Shown here one piece after another: positions 8,441-15,157 of a stretch of DNA of 34,912 nucleotides; position 1 is the first letter of the stretch; each line of letters begins with the position of its first letter. The position numbers and the translations under genes were made by a program. Source of the stretch: Collinsella sp. (lineage in GTDB: Bacteria; Actinomycetota; Coriobacteriia; Coriobacteriales; Coriobacteriaceae); NCBI GenBank assembly GCA_019419645.1, contig DXZN01000015.1:1-34912 (forward strand), read 5' to 3'. The notes below the pieces were generated by a model that was not told where the DNA came from, did no database searches, and worked only from the letters and a program-made list of their open reading frames with translations.

Positions 8441-8457
8441 TAGTTGACGGGAGGGCC

Positions 8458-9618
8458 ATGTCGGATTCGCCTAATTTTTTGACCTATGCCCAGACGGCGT
8501 TTGACCCGTTTGAGGAACGGCCGTTCTGCGCGGTGGATAGCCTGGTCTTTGCGTGGTTGTCCTATTTGCGTTTGCCGGGTGATATGGCGGAGCTGACGAA
8601 CTGGCAGGGCCTAGACGTACGCGAGCTGCTGCGTGCCGAGTGCTACTGGGACATGATTGGCGACCTGTGGGACCCAGAGGGGAGCAGGGCCTTGTTGGAG
8701 GCCGTGGCAGCAAGCCCTCGCTACCGTGGCGTGCACGTTTGCGGCTATCGTGCCGTGAGCGATGTGGTGGCGACAGAGCAGTTTGCAGCCATGGCGTTCC
8801 GGTTTCCGGCGGGGTTTAGTTATCTTTCCTTCCGGGGGACCGACAGCACGATTGTGGGCTGGAAAGAGGACTTTAACATGGCATTCCGGTGTCCTGTGCC
8901 GGCCCAGGAATCCGCGGCGCGTTATGTGGACGAGGCGGCGGACGCGATTGACGGGCCGCTTTTGTGCGGAGGTCATTCCAAGGGTGGAAACCTTGCGGTG
9001 TACGGTGCGACGATGTGCTCCGATGTCGCCCGTGAGCGAATCGAACGGGTGTATTCCCATGATGGTCCGGGCTTCGTCGAGGAGTTTCTGAACGGCAACG
9101 CCTTTGCCGATCTTTCCGGTCGAATCGACAAGACGCTACCTCGGTCGTCGATCTTTGGCATGATGTTTGAGACGCAGGAGGACTATGCCATCGTTGAGAG
9201 CACCGAGTTCAGCCTGCTGCAGCACAATCCCTTTAGCTGGGTGGTTGATGGTCGCGACTTCGTGTACTGTGAGCGCCTGTCCGCCGGTGCTCGATACGTT
9301 GATGGCTCCATTCGCGAGATGCTGCTTGCAGTGGGGCCTGCCGAGCGCGAGCGTTTTGTAGATGCATTGTTCTCCGTGTTTGAGGCTACGGGTGCTGAGC
9401 GGTTTGCGGATATCGCTGGGAATCTGCGCGAGAGCCTGCCCGTGATGCTCCAGACTGCGCAAGGTTTCGACAAGGATACACGACGCTTTGTCTCGCAGAC
9501 CATCGTGGCAATCCTTAAGTGCGCACTGCTGCCCAAACGACCCCAGATCGACATGTCCGCTGCCGGTAAGAGTCTGGCAGAACAGCTCGAGGCTTGGCAG
9601 TCCGAGCTCCTGCGCTAG
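8458..9618 (+). CDS. DUF2974 / Mbeg1-like alpha/beta hydrolase
   Basis: The predicted protein has 386 residues. The central part has the lipase-like alpha/beta hydrolase signature: YLSFRGTDSTIVGWKEDFNMAF (about 122-143, split by the oxyanion turn), then the nucleophile elbow GGHSKGGNLAVYGA with Ser174, and SHDGPGF (about 200-206), which likely supplies the acid-bearing loop. This order is that of the DUF2974 family, whose substrate is not established to my knowledge; a lipase, esterase or phospholipase role is plausible. No signal peptide is seen. The ATG at 8458 has GGGAGGG just upstream. The gene is tightly enclosed by two copies of one short repeat, 17 bases before the start and 2 bases after the stop, which suggests a small transferred or repeat-bounded cassette. 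Confidence 0.85.
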   Translation: MSDSPNFLTYAQTAFDPFEERPFCAVDSLVFAWLSYLRLPGDMAELTNWQGLDVRELLRAECYWDMIGDLWDPEGSRALLEAVAASPRYRGVHVCGYRAVSDVVATEQFAAMAFRFPAGFSYLSFRGTDSTIVGWKEDFNMAFRCPVPAQESAARYVDEAADAIDGPLLCGGHSKGGNLAVYGATMCSDVARERIERVYSHDGPGFVEEFLNGNAFADLSGRIDKTLPRSSIFGMMFETQEDYAIVESTEFSLLQHNPFSWVVDGRDFVYCERLSAGARYVDGSIREMLLAVGPAERERFVDALFSVFEATGAERFADIAGNLRESLPVMLQTAQGFDKDTRRFVSQTIVAILKCALLPKRPQIDMSAAGKSLAEQLEAWQSELLR

Positions 9619-9620
9619 CC

Positions 9621-9655
9621 ATTGGTGCAAAGCAACCTGTCCCAGATGCACCAAT
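9621..9655. repeat. Repeat with ATTGGTGCA/TGCACCAAT ends, right copy
   Basis: Nine-base inverted arms at 9621-9629 and 9647-9655 surround a core that reads GGGACAGGTTGC on the minus strand. It is the second copy of the element at 8410-8440 and begins 2 bases after the hydrolase stop. Confidence 0.7.
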
Positions 9656-9685
9656 CTTCGATGCGCTCGGGGAGGGCTCGACCGC

Positions 9686-9691
9686 TATACT
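9686..9691 (+). promoter_or_regulatory. Candidate -10 element for the nucleoid-associated protein gene
   Basis: TATACT lies 38 bases before the chosen ATG and just after the repeat element. No good -35 is seen. Confidence 0.4.
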
Positions 9692-9729
9692 GGTTCATGC
9701 CGAAATCGATCTAGAACGGAATGCCGTAT

Positions 9730-10734
9730 ATGAAAATCAATCACGCGATTCTGCATATCCTGGACTTTGACTCTGCCGTCAACGTCATGAGCCAGCGCGA
9801 GCTCGATATCGAGAGTCGTACCGTGCGCAACTTCGTGACCACGCATCTGCGCCGCGCACGTACCTCGGCCGACAATAAACGCGCCACGTTTGCCGAGAAC
9901 TCTGCGTTTGGCGGCGAGCTCAAGGGCTATTTCTTTGGCGAGCGCGAGTTCGTGGACCTGTCGCAGCAGATTGCAGAGTTTATCTCCTCCGAGCTCACCA
10001 AAGCCGAGAAAGCCGAGTCCACCGACGTGCTCGTGGCCGATTTTGACGACGATGAGGATGCCCGCTGGTTTGCCGTGATGCTGCTGGGCTCCAAGCAGGC
10101 TTTTATGCACGAAGTGGGCCGCGAGGAGGGAGAGGTGCGCAACGACATCGCGCGCCACTACGCCATTCTGCCGAACCCCTCGCAAAAGGTGCCGAGCTAT
10201 GCCATCGTGCGCGCGAGTACCATGGAGATCGGCTACGTGGACAAGAAGCGCAAGATTGCCGGCGAGGACCGTATGCTCATTCCCGACGGTCTGCTGCAGT
10301 GCGACACGGGCGTATCGGGCAAGGAGGTCATCGACACCGTGACGCGTGTGGTCGAGGAAGTCGCCGAGGAGCACGGTGCCAATACGGCCGTAGCGCTCGC
10401 TAAGGTTAAGGCTGCCGTTGCCGAGAAGGTCGAGGATGACGAGGAGCTTCCGCCTTGGGATATCGTCGATGAGGTCTTTGAGGACGAACCGGTCATCAAG
10501 GAGAGCGTACGTGCGGCGCTGACCGAAGAGAAGGTGCCCGAGCGTGTGCCCGTGGAGCGCAAGCAGGTCGAGCGTGCGGCCGTGCGCAACCACAAGATTC
10601 GTACCGACACGGGTATTGAGATCAGCTTCCCGGCCGAGATGGGCTCGAACTCCGAGTACATCGAGTTCGTCAACGAACCCAACGGCCTCATCTCCATCGA
10701 GCTCAAAAACATCGGCAGCATCGAGAATCGATAA
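9730..10734 (+). CDS. 37-kDa nucleoid-associated protein (NdpA/YejK family)
   Basis: The predicted protein has about 334 residues. The N-terminus MKINHAILHILDF and the body (SRTVRNFVTTHLRRAR, WFAVMLLGSKQAFMHEV, VPSYAIVRASTMEIGYVDKKRK) fit the NA37 family, whose E. coli member YejK binds the nucleoid. Family members are cytoplasmic, and some occur with mobile or defence DNA. The C-terminal third is rich in Glu/Val/Lys, and the last 45 residues again look folded (GIEISFPAEMGSNSEYIEFV). I chose ATG 9730 because GGA at 9717-9719 is 10 bases away, whereas ATG 9721 would leave only one base of spacing. It sits alone, ending at a strong bidirectional terminator. Confidence 0.85.
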   Translation: MKINHAILHILDFDSAVNVMSQRELDIESRTVRNFVTTHLRRARTSADNKRATFAENSAFGGELKGYFFGEREFVDLSQQIAEFISSELTKAEKAESTDVLVADFDDDEDARWFAVMLLGSKQAFMHEVGREEGEVRNDIARHYAILPNPSQKVPSYAIVRASTMEIGYVDKKRKIAGEDRMLIPDGLLQCDTGVSGKEVIDTVTRVVEEVAEEHGANTAVALAKVKAAVAEKVEDDEELPPWDIVDEVFEDEPVIKESVRAALTEEKVPERVPVERKQVERAAVRNHKIRTDTGIEISFPAEMGSNSEYIEFVNEPNGLISIELKNIGSIENR

Positions 10735-10760
10735 ACTGCGCCTGGACGCTGCAAAAAACA

Positions 10761-10794
10761 AAGGCCGAAGCTCCGATGGTGCTTCGGCCTTTTT
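10761..10794. terminator. Bidirectional intrinsic terminator after the nucleoid protein gene
   Basis: An 11-bp perfect stem (10761-10771 with 10781-10791) has a TTTTT tail on the plus strand and an A-rich flank on the other side, so it can also stop minus-strand transcripts from the lysine operon. Confidence 0.9.
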
Positions 10795-10837
10795 GCATGG
10801 GATTGAATTGCGCCGCAGGCTGAGCATACGTCAGCGA

Positions 10838-10935
10838 AAACGCCCCTAGGCGAGCAAGGTGACGTGAAAGAGGAGGGCATTGACCTTCTGGTCATGCCCG
10901 ACGATTGAACGTCAGATTGCCGCTCTGGGGCGTTT
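10838..10935. other. Nested inverted repeats in the convergent gap, possible structured RNA
   Basis: Three concentric dyads are visible: an outer 9-bp pair (10838-10846 with 10927-10935), a middle 6-bp pair (10860-10865 with 10909-10914) and an inner 10-bp hairpin with one bulge and a 4-base loop (10875-10899). The 243-base gap contains no credible gene. I do not recognise a known RNA family. It could be an operon 3' UTR structure, a small RNA or a decayed element. Confidence 0.4.
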
Positions 10936-10948
10936 GCAGCGTCGAGCT

Positions 10949-10976
10949 GTTGCGCGGGTTGGTAAACCCGCGCAAC
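10949..10976 (-). terminator. Hairpin immediately after dapH
   Basis: A perfect 12-bp stem (10949-10960 with 10965-10976) and 4-base loop begins one base after the dapH stop on the minus strand. No T tract follows. It may protect the operon mRNA 3' end, with real termination at 10761-10794. Confidence 0.6.
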
Positions 10977-10977
10977 C

Positions 10978-11697
10978 CTACAGCTGGCGCAGGCCTTCCT
11001 CGAGGCCGGTCTTGCTGTCGGTCTTCTCGTCGCGCATCTTGATGACGCGGGCGGGGACACCGGCCACGACGGCACCAGCGGGGACGTCCTCGACGCACAC
11101 GGCGCCGGCGGCAACGACAGCGCCCTTGCCTACGTGCACGCCTTCCAGGACCACGGCGTTGGCGCCGATCATGACATCGTCCTCGATGATGACGGGCGTG
11201 GCGCTTGCGGGTTCAACGACGCCTGCCAACACGGTTCCAGCGCCGATGTGGCAGTTCTTGCCCACTGTGGCGCGGCCGCCCAGCACGGCGCCCATGTCGA
11301 TCATGGAGCCCTCACCGATAACGGAGCCGATATTGATGATGGCACCCATCATGATGACGGCGCGGTCGCCGATCTCGACGCGGTCGCGGATGATCGCGCC
11401 CGGCTCGATGCGGGCGTTGATGCCCTTGAGGTCGAGCATGGGCACGGCGGAGTTGCGGCAGTCGTTCTCCACATCGTAGTAATCGATGGAATCGGCATTG
11501 GCATCAAGGATGGCTTTGAGCTCGTCCCAGTCGCCAAAGACAGTCTTGCCACGACGACCGCCGTAGACGTGTGCGTCGCCCCAGGCAACCTTCATGCCCG
11601 GCTTTTCGCGCACGTACAGTTTGACGGGCGTTTTTTTGGGCGCGGTGGCGATGTAGTTGATAATCTCCTGTGCATCCATATCGGCTGCATTGCTCAT
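10978..11697 (-). CDS. dapH: 2,3,4,5-tetrahydropyridine-2,6-dicarboxylate N-acetyltransferase
   Basis: This 239-residue enzyme transfers an acetyl group from acetyl-CoA to tetrahydrodipicolinate, committing the lysine pathway to the acetylated branch. The sequence follows the Bacillus DapH (YkuQ) type almost motif for motif: MDAQEIINYIATAPKKTPVK at the start, VENDCRNSAVPMLDL, GINARIEPGAIIRD, and then a left-handed beta-helix of hexapeptide repeats (VEIGDRAVIMMGA, GSVIGEGSMIDMGAVLGGRA, VGKNCHIGAGTVLAGV) ending GLEEGLRQL. This distinguishes it from succinylating DapD. ATG 11697 has AAAGGAGA upstream. It is the last gene of the lysA-dapA-dapB-dapH unit, 39 bases after dapB. Regulation is presumably through the lysine riboswitch upstream of lysA. 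Confidence 0.95.
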   Translation of the reverse strand: MSNAADMDAQEIINYIATAPKKTPVKLYVREKPGMKVAWGDAHVYGGRRGKTVFGDWDELKAILDANADSIDYYDVENDCRNSAVPMLDLKGINARIEPGAIIRDRVEIGDRAVIMMGAIINIGSVIGEGSMIDMGAVLGGRATVGKNCHIGAGTVLAGVVEPASATPVIIEDDVMIGANAVVLEGVHVGKGAVVAAGAVCVEDVPAGAVVAGVPARVIKMRDEKTDSKTGLEEGLRQL

Positions 11698-11736
11698 TTG
11701 CTGTCTCTCCTTTGGGTGGATCCGGTTGATACCTGG

Positions 11737-12477
11737 TTAGGCAAACATGACCTGGTCGAACGTATAGAAGCCGTGCTCGCGGGTGACGAGCTTCTGCGCG
11801 GCTGCCAGGGCGCCGTTGACGAAGATCTGACGGCTCGTGGCGCGATGCGTGAGCGTGACTTCCTCGTCCTGGCCAAAGAAACTCACTTCGTGCACGCCGG
11901 CGACAGTGCCACCGCGCAGCGAGTGCATGCCGATCTCCTTGGGGTCGCGCGCTCCGCACATGCCCTCGCGGCCATAGACGGGGTGGTAGCCCGCCTCGGG
12001 CTCGGCTTCGACGACGGCATCGAGCAGCAACTTGGCAGTGCCGCTGGGGGCGTCGACCTTTTGGTTATGGTGCGTCTCGACGATTTCGCAGTCAAAGCCG
12101 GGCAGCTCGCGTGTGGCCTGTGCTACCAGATGACGCAGGGCTGCGATACCGATGGAGTAATTGCCGGAGTGCATGACGCGGGCGTTCTGACCCAGCTCGC
12201 GCAGGCGATCCATCTGCTCTGGTGTGTAGCCCGTGGTGCCCGAGACCAACGCGGCGCCTGTACGCTCGACATAGGCGACGACGGCATCGAAGGTCACGAC
12301 GTTCGAGAAGTCGATGATGACGTCGGCTGCCGGGGCACTCTCGAGCTCGGACAAGTCGAAGCCGATCTGGGCGACGATATCAAAAACGGGCTGACCGGCG
12401 GCGTCGACAACGCCCTCGGCGGTGGTGCGGATGAGCGAGCCCATACGGCCCGTTCCCATAATGACGGTCTTAATCAA
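11737..12477 (-). CDS. dapB: 4-hydroxy-tetrahydrodipicolinate reductase (TTG start)
   Basis: This 246-residue enzyme reduces the DapA product to tetrahydrodipicolinate with NAD(P)H. The N-terminal nucleotide motif GTGRMG, DFSN and the GTTGY segment are present, as is the catalytic block EIVETHHNQKVDAPSGTA with the His pair and Lys, and the C-terminal GVHEVSFFGQDEEVTLTHRA. The start is TTG at 12475-12477, with GGGAG 9 bases upstream; it overlaps the dapA stop (TTGATTAA), implying translational coupling. The first ATG (seventh codon) lies inside the nucleotide-binding strand, too late to be the start. Confidence 0.94.
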   Translation of the reverse strand: MIKTVIMGTGRMGSLIRTTAEGVVDAAGQPVFDIVAQIGFDLSELESAPAADVIIDFSNVVTFDAVVAYVERTGAALVSGTTGYTPEQMDRLRELGQNARVMHSGNYSIGIAALRHLVAQATRELPGFDCEIVETHHNQKVDAPSGTAKLLLDAVVEAEPEAGYHPVYGREGMCGARDPKEIGMHSLRGGTVAGVHEVSFFGQDEEVTLTHRATSRQIFVNGALAAAQKLVTREHGFYTFDQVMFA

Positions 12478-13360
12478 GCAGACCAGCTCCCTTCAGAGCA
12501 TCGGTAAGTGCAGCGCGCGTGTCGTTGGCCATGGGGCACAGCGGCATGCGGTAGTTTGCCTCGATCATACCCATCTGTGCGAGCGCTTCCTTAACAGGGA
12601 TGGGGTTGACCTCGCTAAAGAGGGCGTTGATGAGCGGCTGACCGGCGATCTGGATATCGCGGGCGCGCTCCACGTCACCGTCCAGATAGGCGCGGCACAT
12701 GTCGTGCACGAGCTGCGGCTGAACATCGGCCCACACGCTGATGGTGCCCGAGGCACCCAGGCTCATGAGCGGCACGGTGAGGGCGTCCTCGCCCGAGTAC
12801 ATGCGGAAGTCGTCGGACAGCAGGTGGGCGATCTTGGCCGCGTAGGCGACGTTGCCCGAGGCTTCCTTAATACCCATGATGTTGGGGTGCGCGGCCAAGC
12901 GCTCCACATTGCGCTCGCTGATGCCGCAGCCGCAGCGGCCGGGGATGTTGTACAGGATGCAGGGGATATCTACGGCATCGGCAACGGTCTTAAAGTGCTG
13001 GTAGATGCCCTCTTCGTTGGACTTGTTGTAGTAGGGGGTAATGAGCAGCAGGCCGTCGGCGCCCAGGCCCTGATAGGTGAGCGACTTGGTGAGCATGGTC
13101 TGCGTGGAGTTGGAGCCCGAGCCGGCGATGACGGGGACACGGCCTGCAACCTGCTTGACCACCGCGGCGACAACGGAGTTGTCCTCATCGTCAGTCATCG
13201 TGGCGCTCTCGCCGGTGGTGCCCAGGGTGAGGATGGCGTCGGTACCGTTTTGCAGGTGGAAATCGATAAGGCGCTCGAGCGCGTCAAAGTCGACGCTTCC
13301 GTCCTTTTTAAACGGCGTGACGAGGGCGACGATCGAACCCTCGAGGTTGCGGATATCCAT
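12470..13360 (-). CDS. dapA: 4-hydroxy-tetrahydrodipicolinate synthase (DapA part, likely internal start)
   Basis: This segment of the fused frame is a full-length 296-residue DapA, which condenses pyruvate with aspartate semialdehyde. It shows GTTGESATM (phosphate/pyruvate site), TPYYNKSNEEG with the Tyr of the catalytic relay, YNIPGRCG, and the Schiff-base Lys in GIKEASGN. The Met codon at 13358-13360 has AAGGAG 6-7 bases upstream, inside the linker coding sequence, so independent initiation is likely even though no stop separates it from the LysA part. It overlaps dapB by 8 bases. Confidence 0.82.
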   Translation of the reverse strand: MDIRNLEGSIVALVTPFKKDGSVDFDALERLIDFHLQNGTDAILTLGTTGESATMTDDEDNSVVAAVVKQVAGRVPVIAGSGSNSTQTMLTKSLTYQGLGADGLLLITPYYNKSNEEGIYQHFKTVADAVDIPCILYNIPGRCGCGISERNVERLAAHPNIMGIKEASGNVAYAAKIAHLLSDDFRMYSGEDALTVPLMSLGASGTISVWADVQPQLVHDMCRAYLDGDVERARDIQIAGQPLINALFSEVNPIPVKEALAQMGMIEANYRMPLCPMANDTRAALTDALKGAGLLD

Positions 13361-14779
13361 GTTCTTCTCCTTCGCTTCCGCGATCTGGATGCGTTTGTTC
13401 CACTGAGCGGCGACGGCCAGACGCTCGTCCTGGGCGCGACGGCGGGCACTTTCGGCGCGCGACTTGGCCAGCAGCTCTCGGCCGCTCGGCAGCACGTCGA
13501 GCGTGGCAAAGTAATCGCCCGGGCGCTCAGCACGGCGGATGAGGTCGGCCGAGCCATCGGGGCGCAGCAGCACCTCGGCGGAGCGCAGACGGCCGTTGTA
13601 GTTGTAGCCCATGGAGTAGCCATGCGCGCCGGTATCGTGGATCACGAGCAGGTCGCCCATGTCGATATGCGGCAACTCGCGATCAATGGCGAACTTGTCA
13701 TTGTTCTCGCATAGGTTGCCCGTGATGTCGTAGGTGTCCGTAACGGGTGCTGCGGTCTTGTCGGCGCCACCCGGCTGACCCATCACCGTGATGTGGTGGT
13801 AAGCGCCATACATGGCAGGGCGGATCAGATCGACGGCGCTTGCGTCGACACCGATATAGTCCTTGTAGATCTGCTTCTCGTGGATGGCCTTGGTGACCAG
13901 GCAGCCGTAGGGGCCCATCATAAAGCGGCCCATCTCGGTGCAGATGGCCACATCGCCCATGCCGGCAGGAACCAGGATCTCGTCGTATGCCGCGTGCACC
14001 CCCTCGCCGATGGCGTGAATGTCGTTGGCCTGCTGCTCGGGCAGATAGGGGATGCCGACGCCGCCGGACAGATTGATGAAGGCGACGTGTGCGCCGGTCT
14101 CGCGCTCCAGGCGCACGGCAAGCTCAAAGAGGATGCGCGCAAGCTTGGGGTAGTAGTCGTTGGTGACGGTGTTGCTGGCAAGGAATGCGTGGATACCAAA
14201 GTCCTCGGCACCCTTGGCCTTGAGCGTGCGAAAGGCCTCGAAGAGCTGCTCGGTGGTCATGCCGTACTTGGAGTCGCCCGGGTTGTCCATGATGCCGTTG
14301 GAGAGCTGGAACAGGCCACCCGGATTAAAGCGGCAGCTGACCGTCTTGGGGATGGGCCCCGCAACGTGCTCAAAGAACTCGATGTGGCTGATGTCGTCAA
14401 AGTTGACGATGGCACCCAGCTTGTCGGCGAGCTCAAAGTCCGCCGCCGGCGTGTCGTTGGACGAGAACATGATGTCGTGTCCCGTGATGCCCAGCGAGCG
14501 GGCGATCATGAGCTCGGTATAGCTCGAGCAATCGCAGCCGCAGCCGTATTCGTTGAGAATGGAGATGAGCGCCGGGTTGGGGTTGGCCTTGACGGCAAAG
14601 TATTCCTTAAAGCCCGGGTTCCATGCAAAGGCGTCGCGCACTTCTTGCATGTTGCGGCGGATGCCCGCCTCGTCGTATAGATGAAATGGCGTGGGGAACT
14701 GCTCGACGATATGCTCGAGCGTCTCCTTGTCCACAAACGGCTGCTTAGCCGCATATGCTTCGTTGGGGGTCAATGCCAT
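12470..14779 (-). CDS. lysA-dapA: LysA-DapA: diaminopimelate decarboxylase fused in frame to dihydrodipicolinate synthase
   Basis: One uninterrupted 769-codon frame encodes the last and the first dedicated enzymes of lysine synthesis. Residues about 1-430 are a PLP fold-III decarboxylase: FHLYDEAG, the Schiff-base lysine in YFAVKANPNP, CDCSSYTELMIA, LSGGVGIPY, EMGRFMMGP (EPGR in most homologues), CENND, and the end DTGAHGYSMGYNYN...AEVLL. Residues about 430-473 are a charged, helical Arg/Ala/Glu linker. From residue 474 a complete DapA follows (MDIRNLEGSIVALVTPF, GTTGESATM, YYNKSNEEG, YNIPGRCG, IKEASGN with the Schiff-base lysine). There is no stop between the halves, but an AAGGAG site lies before the DapA Met, so both a fusion and separate DapA may be made. 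ATG 14779 is preceded by GAGG. A lysine riboswitch lies upstream. Confidence 0.88.
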   Translation of the reverse strand: MALTPNEAYAAKQPFVDKETLEHIVEQFPTPFHLYDEAGIRRNMQEVRDAFAWNPGFKEYFAVKANPNPALISILNEYGCGCDCSSYTELMIARSLGITGHDIMFSSNDTPAADFELADKLGAIVNFDDISHIEFFEHVAGPIPKTVSCRFNPGGLFQLSNGIMDNPGDSKYGMTTEQLFEAFRTLKAKGAEDFGIHAFLASNTVTNDYYPKLARILFELAVRLERETGAHVAFINLSGGVGIPYLPEQQANDIHAIGEGVHAAYDEILVPAGMGDVAICTEMGRFMMGPYGCLVTKAIHEKQIYKDYIGVDASAVDLIRPAMYGAYHHITVMGQPGGADKTAAPVTDTYDITGNLCENNDKFAIDRELPHIDMGDLLVIHDTGAHGYSMGYNYNGRLRSAEVLLRPDGSADLIRRAERPGDYFATLDVLPSGRELLAKSRAESARRRAQDERLAVAAQWNKRIQIAEAKEKNMDIRNLEGSIVALVTPFKKDGSVDFDALERLIDFHLQNGTDAILTLGTTGESATMTDDEDNSVVAAVVKQVAGRVPVIAGSGSNSTQTMLTKSLTYQGLGADGLLLITPYYNKSNEEGIYQHFKTVADAVDIPCILYNIPGRCGCGISERNVERLAAHPNIMGIKEASGNVAYAAKIAHLLSDDFRMYSGEDALTVPLMSLGASGTISVWADVQPQLVHDMCRAYLDGDVERARDIQIAGQPLINALFSEVNPIPVKEALAQMGMIEANYRMPLCPMANDTRAALTDALKGAGLLD

Positions 14780-14789
14780 GTCCCGTAAA

Positions 14790-14857
14790 CCTCGCTATCC
14801 AGACGGCGCCATCTGCGCATCGAATCCGCATAGCGTGGACCCAATGTCCGGATAGCG
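14790..14857 (-). promoter_or_regulatory. Probable expression platform of the lysine riboswitch at the lysA ribosome site
   Basis: Twelve-base arms 14793-14804 and 14846-14857 pair with one G-T wobble. On the minus strand the 3' arm runs directly into the GAGG ribosome site at 14790-14793. The arm contains GATAG, the same pentamer that forms the 5' strand of P1, so it could compete for the P1 3' strand CTGTC. No T tract is seen, which favours control of translation initiation. The mechanism is inferred. Confidence 0.6.
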
Positions 14858-14873
14858 CTCCCGCATTGCTGCA

Positions 14874-15007
14874 GACAGTCCTGCGGGTGTTTCCCGCAGG
14901 CCCACCAGGCTGTTCGTGCCCGAAAAACCCAGTTCGGCGGGTTTCGCCTCCCCGCGGGGTCAAAGCCTGCCGGCTCGCCCGCGGCTCTTCGTGCCCGCGC
15001 CTCTATC
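14874..15007 (-). ncRNA. Lysine riboswitch (L box) aptamer
   Basis: Read on the minus strand, the element begins GATAGAGGCGCG and ends AGGACTGTC, with P1 pairing GATAG to CTGTC. Between them are the AAGAG of the P2 kink turn, the GGGGAGGCG...CGCCGAA block corresponding to the GGGGAGCGTCGCCGAA region of the Bacillus lysC leader, and a P5 hairpin with an 8-bp stem (14880-14887 with 14893-14900). Order and spacing match the L box. It lies in the leader of lysA-dapA-dapB-dapH, as expected for lysine feedback. At about 134 nucleotides it is somewhat shorter than usual. Confidence 0.88.
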
Positions 15008-15157
15008 AAGTGGTAACGACCCTACCACGTTGCACTTTACCAAACAAGAGTATTCGTATATAACGTTTAAAAAATGCAGGGATATGCTGGAAACATGTGT
15101 GCCACAATCCTGTATCACAATAAGTTGCAACAGGTGTGCCTCACGAAGGGATTCTCT

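Noticed and set aside
13793..14680. 295-codon plus-strand frame opposite lysA
   Set aside because: Mirror of the LysA reading frame; the composition is unlike a real protein and there is no ribosome site.
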